A DNA stretch of 64,000 nucleotides, taken from contig NZ_NIPO01000001.1 in NCBI RefSeq assembly GCF_002807015.1, positions 1,501,604 to 1,565,603 of the forward strand. Reading direction: 5' to 3'. The stretch is from Avrilella dinanensis. Its GTDB lineage: Bacteria > Bacteroidota > Bacteroidia > Flavobacteriales > Flavobacteriaceae. Under the pieces are notes generated by a model that did no database searches, was not told the DNA's origin, and saw nothing but the letters and a program-made list of their open reading frames with translations. The position numbers and the translations under genes were made by a program. Below are positions 45,082-55,400 of this stretch, in pieces; position 1 is the stretch's first letter, and the number at the start of each line of letters is the position of its first letter.

Positions 45082-45666
45082 ATGGTAAAAATTGTTGGTG
45101 TTACAGGCGGAATCGGAAGCGGAAAAACCAGCCTGATGAAATATGCGGAAGCACAGGGTTATGTTACTTATTATGCTGATACAGAGGCTAAAAAACTTTA
45201 TGAAAAACGAGAAATAATTGACCGGTTACATACTGTTTTCGAAGGAGCAGATATTTGGACGAATGATAATTTAGACAGAAAAAAACTGGCTCAGGTTATT
45301 TTTTCTGATAAAGATAAACTGATTCAATTGAATAATATTATTCACCCGGCGGTGAAACAGGATTTTGAAAATTTTGTAACCAAACATCAAAATGAGCAAC
45401 TGATTTTGAAAGAATCGGCATTGTTGTTTGAGACCGGTGCTTATCAATCCTGCGATTACAATATTCTCATTACCGCACCGGAAGAAATTCGTATTCAACG
45501 GGTTATGCAGCGTGACAGCATCAACAGGGAAGAAGTCGTTAAGCGAATGGAAAACCAATGGAAAGATAATGAAAAAGCAAAATTAGCCGATTTTGTTGTA
45601 CAAAATATAGTATTGGAAGAGGCTCAGATAACATTTTTAAACCTACTTAAAGAAATAAAATGGTGA
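45082..45666 (+). CDS. coaE: Dephospho-CoA kinase
   Basis: 194 aa; last step of coenzyme A synthesis. P-loop GGIGSGKT (9-16), the DxD-like YYADTEAKKLY and the lid region RVMQRDSINREEVVKRMENQW are intact. It follows the glycosyltransferase closely and is probably co-transcribed with it. Confidence 0.94.
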   Translation: MVKIVGVTGGIGSGKTSLMKYAEAQGYVTYYADTEAKKLYEKREIIDRLHTVFEGADIWTNDNLDRKKLAQVIFSDKDKLIQLNNIIHPAVKQDFENFVTKHQNEQLILKESALLFETGAYQSCDYNILITAPEEIRIQRVMQRDSINREEVVKRMENQWKDNEKAKLADFVVQNIVLEEAQITFLNLLKEIKW

Positions 45667-45732
45667 AACTTGTTAAAATTCGGTTAATCAATTTTATCGG
45701 AAACGATTTAAATGTTAAATTTGTACTCAGCA

Positions 45733-47328
45733 ATGAATAAGTTAAGATTTAAGTTACTGGTCGCTCTGATGAGTTTATCGTTAATTGGTATAATTTTTGT
45801 GCAGTTGTACTGGATAAAGACTTCTTACGATAATAATGAGCTTCAGTTCAGAAACCATGTTTCTTTGATTTCGAGGAATGTGGCTGATATGATAAAGGAG
45901 CGTGAGCAATACGAATTTACCAAGCGGTTTAATGAATATGCTCAGCAAAAAGGTAAAAATCCGGATAAAAAGGATATTCGGGAGATTTACTATATTGAGA
46001 AAAACAGTAAAAATGAAATTGTTTATTCCAATGTGGTTTTCTCACAAGATTATACTTTACCCGGCTCGTTCTTTGACAATAAATCGGGGGATATTACCCT
46101 GAAAAATTACAGCACGAAACGTAAATTAAAAATTTACGAAAACGAACAGCACCCGATAGACGGACATCAGTACGGAGAAGTAATGAGCAGTTTCAAAGAC
46201 GATTTTTCCCCGACAGAAGTGATGGAGCAGGAAAGCGAAATTCTTAGAATTACAGCTAATATCGCATATAATGATATCGTTTCTGCCTATCCGATTGAAG
46301 ACAGAACCAGTAATGAAGAAATTGAGAAAATGCTTCGTAAGGAATTGGCAGAAAGCGGAATAGATACTGATTTTTCTTATGGCGTTTTCAATAATGGCGT
46401 AGAAACCTCTATTCATTCAGATAAATTCGTGTATAATCCGAAAAACACATTTTCGGTGCCGCTATTTCAGGATTTTTATGGCAGTAGCAAATATCAGCTA
46501 TATGTGAGTTTTCCGGAAAAAGACAAATTCATTTTTTCTGATTTGATGCCGTTTGTGTTAATGTCGTTGTTATTTACATTCGTCATTTTAGCCGCATATA
46601 TAAGTGCAATTTCACAGTTGATTCGTATGCGTCAGATATCCGAAATCAAAAATGATTTTATCAATAATATGACGCACGAGTTCAAAACGCCTATCGCCAC
46701 GATTAATCTGGCACTGGACGCAATTAAAAATCCGGCAACGATTAAAGATGAAGAAAAAATTACCCGTTACGTGCAGATGATTCGTGATGAAAACAAGCGA
46801 ATGCATGCTCAGATAGAAAATATCCTGCGTATGTCCAAACTTGAAAAAAGAGAATTGGATATCCAGAAAGAAAAAGTGGAGCTGAATGATATTGTCGAAG
46901 TAGCTGCCGAGCACATTCGGCTGATCGTCGAGGACAGTCAAGGGGAAATCCGCCTGCATTTGGGAGCTGTCCGTAACACTGTTTTGGTTAATCCGGTGCA
47001 TTTTACCAATGTATTGATTAATATGCTCGACAACGCAGTAAAATATTCGCCTGAAGCTCCGCAAATTGATATTTATACGGAGAATGTGAAAGACAATATA
47101 TTAATAAAAATTAAAGATAAAGGGGCAGGAATGAGCAAAGCAGCCCAAAAAAGAATCTTTGAGAAATTTTACCGGGAACATACCGGCGACTTGCATAACG
47201 TTAAAGGACACGGTCTCGGACTGGCTTACGTAAAACAAATTGTGGACGACCACAATGGAGAAATTTACGTAGAAAGTGAAAAAGGAAAAGGAAGTACATT
47301 TACCATAAAATTACCACTTATCAATTAA
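45733..47328 (+). CDS. Membrane sensor histidine kinase
   Basis: 531 aa from ATG 45733 (MNKLRFKLLVAL). An upstream ATG at 45712 is possible but overlaps a TAAATTTG element at 45716-45723. Two membrane helices (about 9-28 and 275-297) flank a sensor region of about 245 residues. HisKA follows with phospho-acceptor His315 in NNMTHEFKTP, then HATPase with NMLDNAVKYSP, KDKGAGMS and GHGLGLAYVKQ. Its response regulator is encoded 12 bases downstream. The signal is unknown; the pair resembles RprX/RprY of Bacteroides. Confidence 0.92.
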   Translation: MNKLRFKLLVALMSLSLIGIIFVQLYWIKTSYDNNELQFRNHVSLISRNVADMIKEREQYEFTKRFNEYAQQKGKNPDKKDIREIYYIEKNSKNEIVYSNVVFSQDYTLPGSFFDNKSGDITLKNYSTKRKLKIYENEQHPIDGHQYGEVMSSFKDDFSPTEVMEQESEILRITANIAYNDIVSAYPIEDRTSNEEIEKMLRKELAESGIDTDFSYGVFNNGVETSIHSDKFVYNPKNTFSVPLFQDFYGSSKYQLYVSFPEKDKFIFSDLMPFVLMSLLFTFVILAAYISAISQLIRMRQISEIKNDFINNMTHEFKTPIATINLALDAIKNPATIKDEEKITRYVQMIRDENKRMHAQIENILRMSKLEKRELDIQKEKVELNDIVEVAAEHIRLIVEDSQGEIRLHLGAVRNTVLVNPVHFTNVLINMLDNAVKYSPEAPQIDIYTENVKDNILIKIKDKGAGMSKAAQKRIFEKFYREHTGDLHNVKGHGLGLAYVKQIVDDHNGEIYVESEKGKGSTFTIKLPLIN

Positions 47329-47340
47329 AAATAGTTAAAA

Positions 47341-48072
47341 ATGAGAACAACAAGCACAAAAAAAATACTCTTGGTAGAGGATGATCCAAATTTTGGTTCA
47401 ATCCTGAAAGATTACCTGAATATGAATGATTTTGAAGTCACACTGGCAAAAAACGGTATGGAAGGCTTCGAAAAATTCAAAAAAGACAGTTTTGATTTAT
47501 GTATATTAGACGTAATGATGCCATACAAAGACGGATTTACGCTGGCGACGGAAATCAGGGAGAAAAACAAATCTATTCCGATTATATTCCTGACAGCCAA
47601 AACCATGAAGGAAGATGTGTTGAAAGGATATAAAGTAGGAGCAGACGATTATTTGAATAAACCATTCGACTCTGAGGTATTGTTAATGAAAATCAAAGCG
47701 ATTATTCAGAGAAAATCTTCTGAAATCAAAGCAGACGACACAAAATTTGAATTCAAAATCGGTAAGTTTGATTTCAATTCAAAATTGAGATTTCTTACTT
47801 TTGAAGGCGACGAGCCATTGAAATTATCACCAAAAGAAAACGATTTGTTGAAAATGCTGGCATTGTATGAAAACGATTTGATGGCAAGAGAAATTGCATT
47901 GACCAAAATCTGGAGAGATGACAATTATTTCACATCAAGAAGTATGGACGTATATATTGCCAAATTGCGTAAATATCTGAAGAAAGACCCTAACGTGGAA
48001 ATACTGAACATTCACGGAGAAGGATTCAGGTTGGTTGACCACAGCAAGGATTACGAAAATGAATCTAAATAA
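47341..48072 (+). CDS. OmpR/PhoB-family response regulator
   Basis: 243 aa. Receiver domain with acidic pocket VEDDP, phospho-acceptor Asp57 in CILDVMMPYKDG, Thr in FLTAKT and Lys in LNKPFD. The C-terminal winged-helix domain (about 140-235) contains LKLSPKENDLLKML and SRSMDVYIAKLRKYL. Partner of the upstream kinase, followed by a good terminator, so the pair is one unit. Confidence 0.94.
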   Translation: MRTTSTKKILLVEDDPNFGSILKDYLNMNDFEVTLAKNGMEGFEKFKKDSFDLCILDVMMPYKDGFTLATEIREKNKSIPIIFLTAKTMKEDVLKGYKVGADDYLNKPFDSEVLLMKIKAIIQRKSSEIKADDTKFEFKIGKFDFNSKLRFLTFEGDEPLKLSPKENDLLKMLALYENDLMAREIALTKIWRDDNYFTSRSMDVYIAKLRKYLKKDPNVEILNIHGEGFRLVDHSKDYENESK

Positions 48073-48078
48073 TGAAAG

Positions 48079-48103
48079 CTGCCTCGTCTGAGGCAGTTTT
48101 TTT
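48079..48103 (+). terminator. Terminator of the two-component operon
   Basis: CTGCCTC-GTCT-GAGGCAG hairpin followed by seven or more T, just after the response regulator stop. Confidence 0.92.
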
Positions 48104-48181
48104 ATGGGAAAAACAAGGAAATCTAAAATTTTGTTTTACATTTGAAAAGAACAAAATGGGTTTAATACATCAAAAAATATT

Positions 48182-49714
48182 ATGGCGAAAATAAATCTCA
48201 GAGTCTTTTTTTTGTTAATGGTTCTTATTGCTGCATTAAGCGGTTGTAGAAATGATTTTGAATTTGAAACAGCAGCCGGAAATGAACTTAGATTTTCCAA
48301 AGATACTGTCTATCTGGATACTATTTTTACCAATATCGGTTCGAGCACCTACACGCTGAAAGTCTATAACAAATCATCTAAAGATATTAAAATTCCCGAG
48401 ATTAAATTAAACAGAGGAGAACAGTCCGGCTATCGCCTGATGGTTGATGGCCAGCCGGGAAAATCGTTTCAGAATATAGAACTTTTGTCCAAAGACAGTA
48501 TGTTTATATTCGTTGAAACCACAGTTGATATTACAACTCAGACCGCTGATAAAGAATTTTTATATACCGACCAGTTAATTTTTGCCAATGGTAGTCAATC
48601 ACAATCTGTGGAATTGGTTACACTGATTAGAGATGCGGTATTTTTGTATCCGCAAAAAGATGAAAACGGAAACAAGGAGACGCTTTTGTTTGGCGAAGAC
48701 GAAATCGAAGGATTTTGGTTAGATGAAAATGATGCTGTTAACGGAAATGAGCTGCATTGGACAGCTGACAAGCCCTATGTAATTTATGGTTACGCTGCTG
48801 TTCCGGGAAGTAAAACCCTGCAAATAGATGCCGGAACCGAGGTGCATTTCCATGCCGGTTCGGGCTTGTTGGTGGCAGACCAGGCAACATTAAACATTTC
48901 CGGTACGGTCGAAAACCCGGTAATTATTCAGGGCGACCGGCTGGAACCTGCGTATGAAAACGTATCGGGGCAATGGGGAATGATTGGGCTGACGGTCGGC
49001 AGTAATGCCAATATCGAAAATGCCACAATTAAAAATGCAGGTAACGGTTTGTGGGTTAATAAAAACAATGGTGTGGTCAATTTACACAATGTGCAGATAT
49101 ATAATTGTGCAGACTTCGGTATTCTGGGTGTTGCGGCAAATATTATAGGTACAAATATTGTGACTAATAATTGCGGTATGGCAGGTTTTGGAGCGAATTA
49201 TGGCGGAAATTATACTTTTGTACATTCGACATTTGCCAATTATTGGTTCAAACCCAATCACACAGCGGTTTATCTGGATAATGGCGATGGAACATCTGAA
49301 TTTACTTTACAGGCAAAATTTGAAAACAGTATTATTTATAGCAGTAGCAACGAAGCTTTGACGCTGAATTATACAGAACCAAACTCACAGACTTTTGACG
49401 TGAAATTTACCAACACTTTGGTTAAGTTTTTCGATATCAATAATGTGGTCTATGGTCAGTTTCCTTATTCGTTTGAAGATACTGATATTTTTGAAAACTG
49501 TTTGATAGCAAGAAACAATCAAATGTACAGACCGTTTTTTGCAGATTACCGAAATAACCAGATGATGATTACCGAGCAGGCAACCGATTTAATTAATTTC
49601 GGAACGACCAACACAACAGTTTCCGTACCGGAAGATATTCTTGGAAAACCACGGACAACAAAAGATTTAGGTGCTTATCTGCATGTAGTTCAACCCACAG
49701 AAGGGGAGGAGTAA
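48182..49714 (+). CDS. Lipoprotein with a right-handed parallel beta-helix
   Basis: 510 aa. Lipobox ALSGCR (Cys about 22). Residues about 35-150 form an Ig-like domain (DTVYLDTIFTNIGSSTYTLKVYN), and about 200-450 look like a parallel beta-helix with a regular pattern (TLNISGTVENPVIIQGD, IENATIKNAGNGLWV, VNLHNVQIYNCADFGIL). A surface role is likely; binding or lyase activity cannot be judged. The following gene starts 21 bases later. Confidence 0.82.
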   Translation: MAKINLRVFFLLMVLIAALSGCRNDFEFETAAGNELRFSKDTVYLDTIFTNIGSSTYTLKVYNKSSKDIKIPEIKLNRGEQSGYRLMVDGQPGKSFQNIELLSKDSMFIFVETTVDITTQTADKEFLYTDQLIFANGSQSQSVELVTLIRDAVFLYPQKDENGNKETLLFGEDEIEGFWLDENDAVNGNELHWTADKPYVIYGYAAVPGSKTLQIDAGTEVHFHAGSGLLVADQATLNISGTVENPVIIQGDRLEPAYENVSGQWGMIGLTVGSNANIENATIKNAGNGLWVNKNNGVVNLHNVQIYNCADFGILGVAANIIGTNIVTNNCGMAGFGANYGGNYTFVHSTFANYWFKPNHTAVYLDNGDGTSEFTLQAKFENSIIYSSSNEALTLNYTEPNSQTFDVKFTNTLVKFFDINNVVYGQFPYSFEDTDIFENCLIARNNQMYRPFFADYRNNQMMITEQATDLINFGTTNTTVSVPEDILGKPRTTKDLGAYLHVVQPTEGEE

Positions 49715-49735
49715 ACCTTTTAAAAACAGTATATT

Positions 49736-50596
49736 ATGAGAAAAATAGTAGTAGATATATTTCTGAAGATTATGGGTGTATCGGCGGTTTCCGGGATTAC
49801 TTTTTCCGATTCTGCCATTTATTTAATTTCCGATTTAGATTCCGCTTTATATACTTATGAGCAAACAAACGGCAAGCTGGCACAGACCGATTTAATTCCG
49901 GAAGCAGATTCAGTTTACTACAAAAATGGTGTGGTAAATCTACCCAAAAAAATCAAACCCGATTTTGAGGCTTTATATGAGAACGATTCTCTGGTTTATG
50001 TATTTGGCTCAGGGTCTAAACCCAACCGCAATTTTGGTTATAAAATCAACAAATCAACCATGGAATACGAGTTTTTGGATTTGTCTTGGTTATATGATTC
50101 GATGCGGGATTTTGCCGGAATGGACGAAAAGGATTTTAATATTGAAGGAGTAACTTTTGCCCGCGGCGAATGGTATTTTTTTAACAGAGGAAATGGACCG
50201 GAAAGTAAAAATATGATTTTTACAGTACAAGGAGAAAACCTGGTTGATGATTTTAATGTTTTTCATCAGGAATATGAACTACCGGAAATTAACGGACATA
50301 TAAGTGGTTTTTCTGATGCTACGGCGGTTAATGGCGTGTTATATTTTATTGCCACTGCCGAAGGAACTAAATCTACCTACAACGACGGCGAGATTTTAGG
50401 TACTTTGTTGGGTGCAATTCCACTTAAAGATATGGAAATTACTTTCACACAAAAAATATCAGACACCCATAAATTCGAGGGAATTACAGTATATCAGAAA
50501 TCCCCTCGAAAAATTGAATTTTTGCTTTCCGAAGATAATGATACGGATAATCAGGAAGCAACTATATACAAAATGTCGATAGACGTTGGGTTTTAA
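49736..50596 (+). CDS. Probable beta-propeller protein of unknown function (DUF6929-like)
   Basis: 286 aa. The sequence is rich in short beta strands with Phe/Trp-Asp-Gly turns (FNIEGVTFARGEWYFFNRG, ISGFSDATAVNGVLYFIATAEG), consistent with a propeller of about six blades. I recall a similar family labelled DUF6929 but hold this loosely. The N-terminus is not a clear signal peptide. It follows the beta-helix lipoprotein by 21 bases and overlaps the converging TonB-C-like gene by 4 bases. Confidence 0.65.
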   Translation: MRKIVVDIFLKIMGVSAVSGITFSDSAIYLISDLDSALYTYEQTNGKLAQTDLIPEADSVYYKNGVVNLPKKIKPDFEALYENDSLVYVFGSGSKPNRNFGYKINKSTMEYEFLDLSWLYDSMRDFAGMDEKDFNIEGVTFARGEWYFFNRGNGPESKNMIFTVQGENLVDDFNVFHQEYELPEINGHISGFSDATAVNGVLYFIATAEGTKSTYNDGEILGTLLGAIPLKDMEITFTQKISDTHKFEGITVYQKSPRKIEFLLSEDNDTDNQEATIYKMSIDVGF

Positions 50597-51057
50597 TTCA
50601 ATGCAGAACTTGCATTCATTTTCTCATTTCTATATGAATTTTGAAGATTAACAGTAAACTGTAGATACGAGTTTACCGGTTTGTTATTAATAAGTGCCGG
50701 AATCCAGTGATTGGTTTCTTTTAACGCTTTAATAATTGCCTCATCGCAAAAATCAGCTTCTGACTTTACGATATTTACTTCTACCACTTCGCCTTTTCGA
50801 TTGATAAGCAATTCAGCAACTACCACTGCATTTTTTCTTTTACCTTTTAGTTTCCTCTTTTTGCAGTTTTTCGTTGCTGCTTCTACTTTTTTCAGCACCA
50901 CATCATACCCGCCATGGTATCGTGCCAGAACATCAACTTCATGATAAACATCTTCGACCACAACTTTTGTTTTTTGTGGTTGTTCTTCAGATGTTTGTGC
51001 ATTCATATTCCACCAAAGTAATAAGGTAAAAAACAAAAAAGTAGTTTTAATTTTCAT
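50593..51057 (-). CDS. Secreted protein with a TonB C-terminal-like domain
   Basis: 154 aa. A signal peptide (1-20, WWNMNAQ) replaces the membrane anchor and Pro-rich linker of true TonB. Residues about 65-135 look like the TonB C-terminal fold: VVVAELLINRKGEVVEVNIVKSE, then IIKALKETNHWIPALINNKPV and a last beta strand. Without an anchor it cannot transduce energy like TonB; it may bind TonB-dependent receptors or have another role. Lys-rich between residues 60 and 75. Confidence 0.7.
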   Translation of the reverse strand: MKIKTTFLFFTLLLWWNMNAQTSEEQPQKTKVVVEDVYHEVDVLARYHGGYDVVLKKVEAATKNCKKRKLKGKRKNAVVVAELLINRKGEVVEVNIVKSEADFCDEAIIKALKETNHWIPALINNKPVNSYLQFTVNLQNSYRNEKMNASSALN

Positions 51058-51112
51058 AATTAATTCGTTTTATAACACAAAAATATATAGTTTTCCAACA
51101 TAAACAAATTAT

Positions 51113-52309
51113 TTACTCTGATATCGCTCCGGAACTTATCAGTTCATTATGGATATAAAATGCAGCAAATTGCCCCGGTGTGATAGCAGATTGTGCAGTT
51201 TCAAATTCAGCATATAAGCCACTTTCATACTGATATAAAATGGCTTTTTGTAACGGCTGACGATATCGGATACGTGCCATTACTTCAAGCTTTTCTCCAT
51301 TTGATAAGCGTAAATCTTCTCTAATCCAATGGATTTCATCAGGATTAATCCGCAGGGCTTTTCTGAACAGTCCCGGGTGCTGATTACTTTGCCCGGTATA
51401 AATAATATTGTTTTTTACATCGGTGTCAATGACGAACAAAGGCTCAGGTGTTCCGCCTACCTGTAAACCTTTTCGCTGTCCAATGGTAAAATAATGAGCG
51501 CCTCGGTGTTCTCCGACTTTTTTCCCCATATTTTCTTCATATTTCAATGGCTGGGATAAAAATGCTAAACGCTCTTCATTGGTTTTGAATTCAGGTTCAA
51601 CTTTCTGATAAACGGAATTATTTTCGGATATTTCGATAATATTTCCCTGTTTAGGACGCAGTTGTTGTTGCAGAAAGTCCGGAAGTTTTACTTTGCCGAT
51701 AAAGCACAATCCCTGAGAATCTTTTTTTTCCGCCGTAATCAGTCCGTTGTCAGCAGCGATTTTCCTAACTTCGGGTTTGGTTAATCCACCAATCGGAAAA
51801 ATAGATTTACTTAACTGTTCCTGAGATAGTTGACAAAGAAAATAAGACTGGTCTTTGTTTTGGTCTTCCCCGGCAAGCAATCTGTGAATTTCTTTTCCAT
51901 TTTGCTGAATAACATCTTTTTGGCAATAGTGACCGGTGGCAACAAAATCTGCCTGCAAATCTCCCAAAGCGATTTTCAGAAAAACATCAAATTTGATTTC
52001 ACGATTACACAGCACGTCCGGATTGGGCGTACGACCTTTTTCGTATTCATTAAACATATAATCAACGATACGTTCTTTATATTCTTCGCTTAAATCTACG
52101 GTTTGAAACGGAATCCCTAATTTTTCGGCTACCAGCAAAGCGTCATTGCTGTCTTCCAGCCACGGACATTCATCAGAAATCGTTACCGAATCGTCATGCC
52201 AGTTTTTCATAAACAATCCAATCACTTCATAACCTTGCTCTTTGAGCAAATAGGCTGCAACGCTGGAATCTACTCCGCCGGACAAACCGACAACTACTCT
52301 TTTTTTCAT
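51113..52309 (-). CDS. mnmA: tRNA 2-thiouridine(34) synthase MnmA
   Basis: 398 aa, some 30 residues longer than in Escherichia coli. PP-loop GLSGGVDSS (8-16), the first catalytic Cys in [12 protein letters not shown] and the second in SQGLCFIGK are present, as is the [11 protein letters not shown] motif. It thiolates the wobble uridine of tRNA for Glu, Gln and Lys. Monocistronic, with a possible TATTTTTG element at 52405-52412. Confidence 0.95.
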   Translation of the reverse strand: MKKRVVVGLSGGVDSSVAAYLLKEQGYEVIGLFMKNWHDDSVTISDECPWLEDSNDALLVAEKLGIPFQTVDLSEEYKERIVDYMFNEYEKGRTPNPDVLCNREIKFDVFLKIALGDLQADFVATGHYCQKDVIQQNGKEIHRLLAGEDQNKDQSYFLCQLSQEQLSKSIFPIGGLTKPEVRKIAADNGLITAEKKDSQGLCFIGKVKLPDFLQQQLRPKQGNIIEISENNSVYQKVEPEFKTNEERLAFLSQPLKYEENMGKKVGEHRGAHYFTIGQRKGLQVGGTPEPLFVIDTDVKNNIIYTGQSNQHPGLFRKALRINPDEIHWIREDLRLSNGEKLEVMARIRYRQPLQKAILYQYESGLYAEFETAQSAITPGQFAAFYIHNELISSGAISE

Positions 52310-52404
52310 CTGCTCTTTTTTTATTTGTTTTTTATGGACAGATGGAATACCCTCAGAATAAATCAGTTGATTTGATAAATTGCTTAAGAGGGCATTTCAT
52401 ACTG

Positions 52405-52412
52405 CAAAAATA
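52405..52412 (-). promoter_or_regulatory. Possible -7 promoter element of mnmA
   Basis: Minus strand TATTTTTG, 95 bases before the ATG; no -33 partner seen. Confidence 0.35.
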
Positions 52413-52447
52413 CGACATTTTTTGCTTTTCAGAATCTGAAATAAAAA

Positions 52448-52478
52448 ACAAAAGCTGCCCGGAAAGGACAGCTTTTGT
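52448..52478 (-). terminator. Terminator of secA
   Basis: ACAAAAGCTG and CAGCTTTTGT arms with a CC/GG closing extension, 18 bases past the secA stop; a T-rich tail follows on the minus strand. Confidence 0.85.
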
Positions 52479-52496
52479 ATAATCTGTTGAATTATT

Positions 52497-55400
52497 TTAA
52501 GCCTTAACTTGCTGTTCCTGTTTTGGCAATTCTGCTTTGATTAAAAAAGAAATAATCTCCTTATTAATGCTATCCATTGTACTCTTGAACAATTCAAAAG
52601 CTTCAAACTTGTAGATAAGCAGCGGGTCTTTTTGTTCGTGAACTGCCAGCTGAACCGATTGTTTCAGCTCGTCCATTTTTCTCAAATGCTTTTTCCAGGT
52701 TTCGTCAATGATGCTCAAAGAAATGTTTTTCTCGAAATCATCAATAAGTGTTTTTCCTTCAGAATTATAAGCTTTTTCTAAATTGGTTACTACATTTACA
52801 GCTTTGCTTCCGTCAGAAAACGGCACAACCATACGCTCATAACTATTGTTGTTTTCATATACATTTTTGATAACCACAAAAGCATTCGCAGCATTTTCTT
52901 CCAATCGTTTCTGATAGTTATTGTAAACGTATTCATACAATTTGTAAGTCAGCTCTTTTTCTGATGTTGAGGCAAATTCTTCTTCGCTGAACGGTGGTTC
53001 CAACCCGAATATTTTGATAATATCAAATTCAAAATTGGCATAATCATTACCTACTTTGTTACCACTGGTTAGCGATTCACAAACATCAAAAATCATATTG
53101 GCGATATCTACTTTCAGCCTGTCGCCGTGCAAAGCGTGGCGTCTTCTTTTATAGATAATCTCTCTTTGTGCATTCATGATATCGTCATATTCCAACAATC
53201 TTTTACGAATACCAAAGTTGTTTTCTTCCACACGTTTTTGGGCTCTTTCGATAGATTTGGTCATCCATCTGTGCTGGATTACTTCGCCTTCTTTTAACCC
53301 GAGTGAATCCATGATTTTAGCCATTCGTTCTGAACCGAATTTACGCATCAAATCATCTTCAATCGACACGTAGAATTGTGAACTACCTACATCTCCCTGA
53401 CGACCGGCACGACCTCTCAACTGTCTGTCCACACGACGCGAATCGTGTCTTTCTGTACCGATAATGGCTAAACCTCCTGCATCTTTCACTTCGCTCGTCA
53501 ATTTGATATCCGTACCACGACCTGCCATATTGGTTGCAATGGTTACCGCTCCCGGTTGTCCGGCAGATTCTACGATTTCAGCTTCCTGCTTATGTTTTTT
53601 CGCATTGAGGATATTGTGTTTGATTCCTCTCATTTTCAGCATACGGCTGAGTAATTCAGAGTTTTCAACGGAAGTAGTACCGATAAGTACAGGTCTGCCT
53701 GCCTGAGATAATTCCACCACTTCTTCAATAACGGCATTGAATTTCTCACGGATTGAACGATAAATTTTATCATCTCGGTCATCTCTGGCAATTGGTCTGT
53801 TGGTCGGAATTTCGACTACATCGAGCTTATAGATTTCCCACAACTCTCCGGCTTCAGTAACGGCAGTACCGGTCATTCCGGAAAGTTTACTGTACATTCT
53901 GAAGTAATTTTGAAGTGTAATGGTTGCAAATGTCTGCGTTGCTGCTTCAATTTTTACATTTTCTTTCGCTTCAATCGCCTGATGCAATCCGTCTGAATAT
54001 CTTCTTCCGTCCATGATACGTCCGGTTTGCTCATCAACAATCATTACTTTATTATCTACCACTACATACTCGGTATCTTTTTCAAATAGGGTATAGGCTT
54101 TCAGTAATTGAGTCAATGTATGGATTCTTTCAGATTTTACACCGAAATCACGGAATAATTCTGTTTTTTTCTCAGTGATTTCTTCCGACGTGCCCCCGCT
54201 TTTCTCAATATGAGCGATTTCTGTTCCGATATCCGGCATGATAAAGAAGTTATCGTCCATGCCTTTGGACAAAAACTGAATTCCGTTATCGGTCAGTTCA
54301 ACCTGGTTATTTTTTTCATTAATCACAAAATACAATGCTTCGTCCACTTTCGGCATTTCACGGTTGTTGTCCTGCATGAAGTGGTTTTCTGTTTTTTGCA
54401 ATATTTGTTTTACACCTTCTTCCGACAAAAATTTGATTAATGCTTTGTTTCTCGGTAAAGCACGGTAGGCTCTCAACAGATTAAATCCGGCTTGTTTGTT
54501 GTCGCCTTCTTTCAATAAACGTTTGGCTTCGGTCAAAAATCCGGTAGCTAATTTTCTTTGCAGATTTACCAGATTTTCTACTTTAGGTTTTAATTCCATG
54601 AATTCGTGTTCGTCACCTTTCGGAACCGGTCCGGAAATAATCAAAGGTGTTCTCGCATCGTCAATCAATACGGAATCCACCTCATCGACAATGGCATAGT
54701 TGTGTTTTCTCTGTACCAATTCTTCCGGTGTATGTACCATGTTGTCACGCAGATAGTCAAAACCGAATTCGTTGTTCGTACCATAAGTAATGTCTGCCTG
54801 ATAAGCTTTTCTTCGCTGTGGCGAATTCGGTTGATGATTGTCGATGCAATCTACCGAAAGTCCGTGAAACTCGAATATAGGTGCTTTCCACATACAGTCA
54901 CGTTTTGCCAGATAGTCATTTACTGTAACCAAATGCACGCCGTTTCCTGTCAAAGCATTCAGGTATAACGGCAGGGTAGAAACAAGCGTTTTACCTTCTC
55001 CGGTTTGCATTTCGGCAACTTTTCCCTGATGTAAAACGATACCACCAATCATCTGAACGTCGTAATGTATCATCGACCAGCTAAGCTCTTTTCCTGCAAC
55101 TTCCCATCTGTTCAGCCAGGTGGCTCGTTCCCCTTCTATAGAAACATAAGGTTTTTGTTGGGCAAATTCTTTATCTTTTTCGGTAGCTGTAACTGCTATT
55201 TCGCTGTTGCTGGTAAAGCGTCTTGCTGTTTCTTTAACTACTGCAAAGGCTTCCGGTAAAATATCGTTCAATACTTTTTCAGTAGCATTGTAAGCTTCTT
55301 TCTCTAAATTATCAATGGCAGAGTAGATTTCTTCTCTCGCGTCAATGTCGGCAATAGCTTCTAATTCAGTTCTGTAAGATGCTATTTTCTCATCTTGCGG

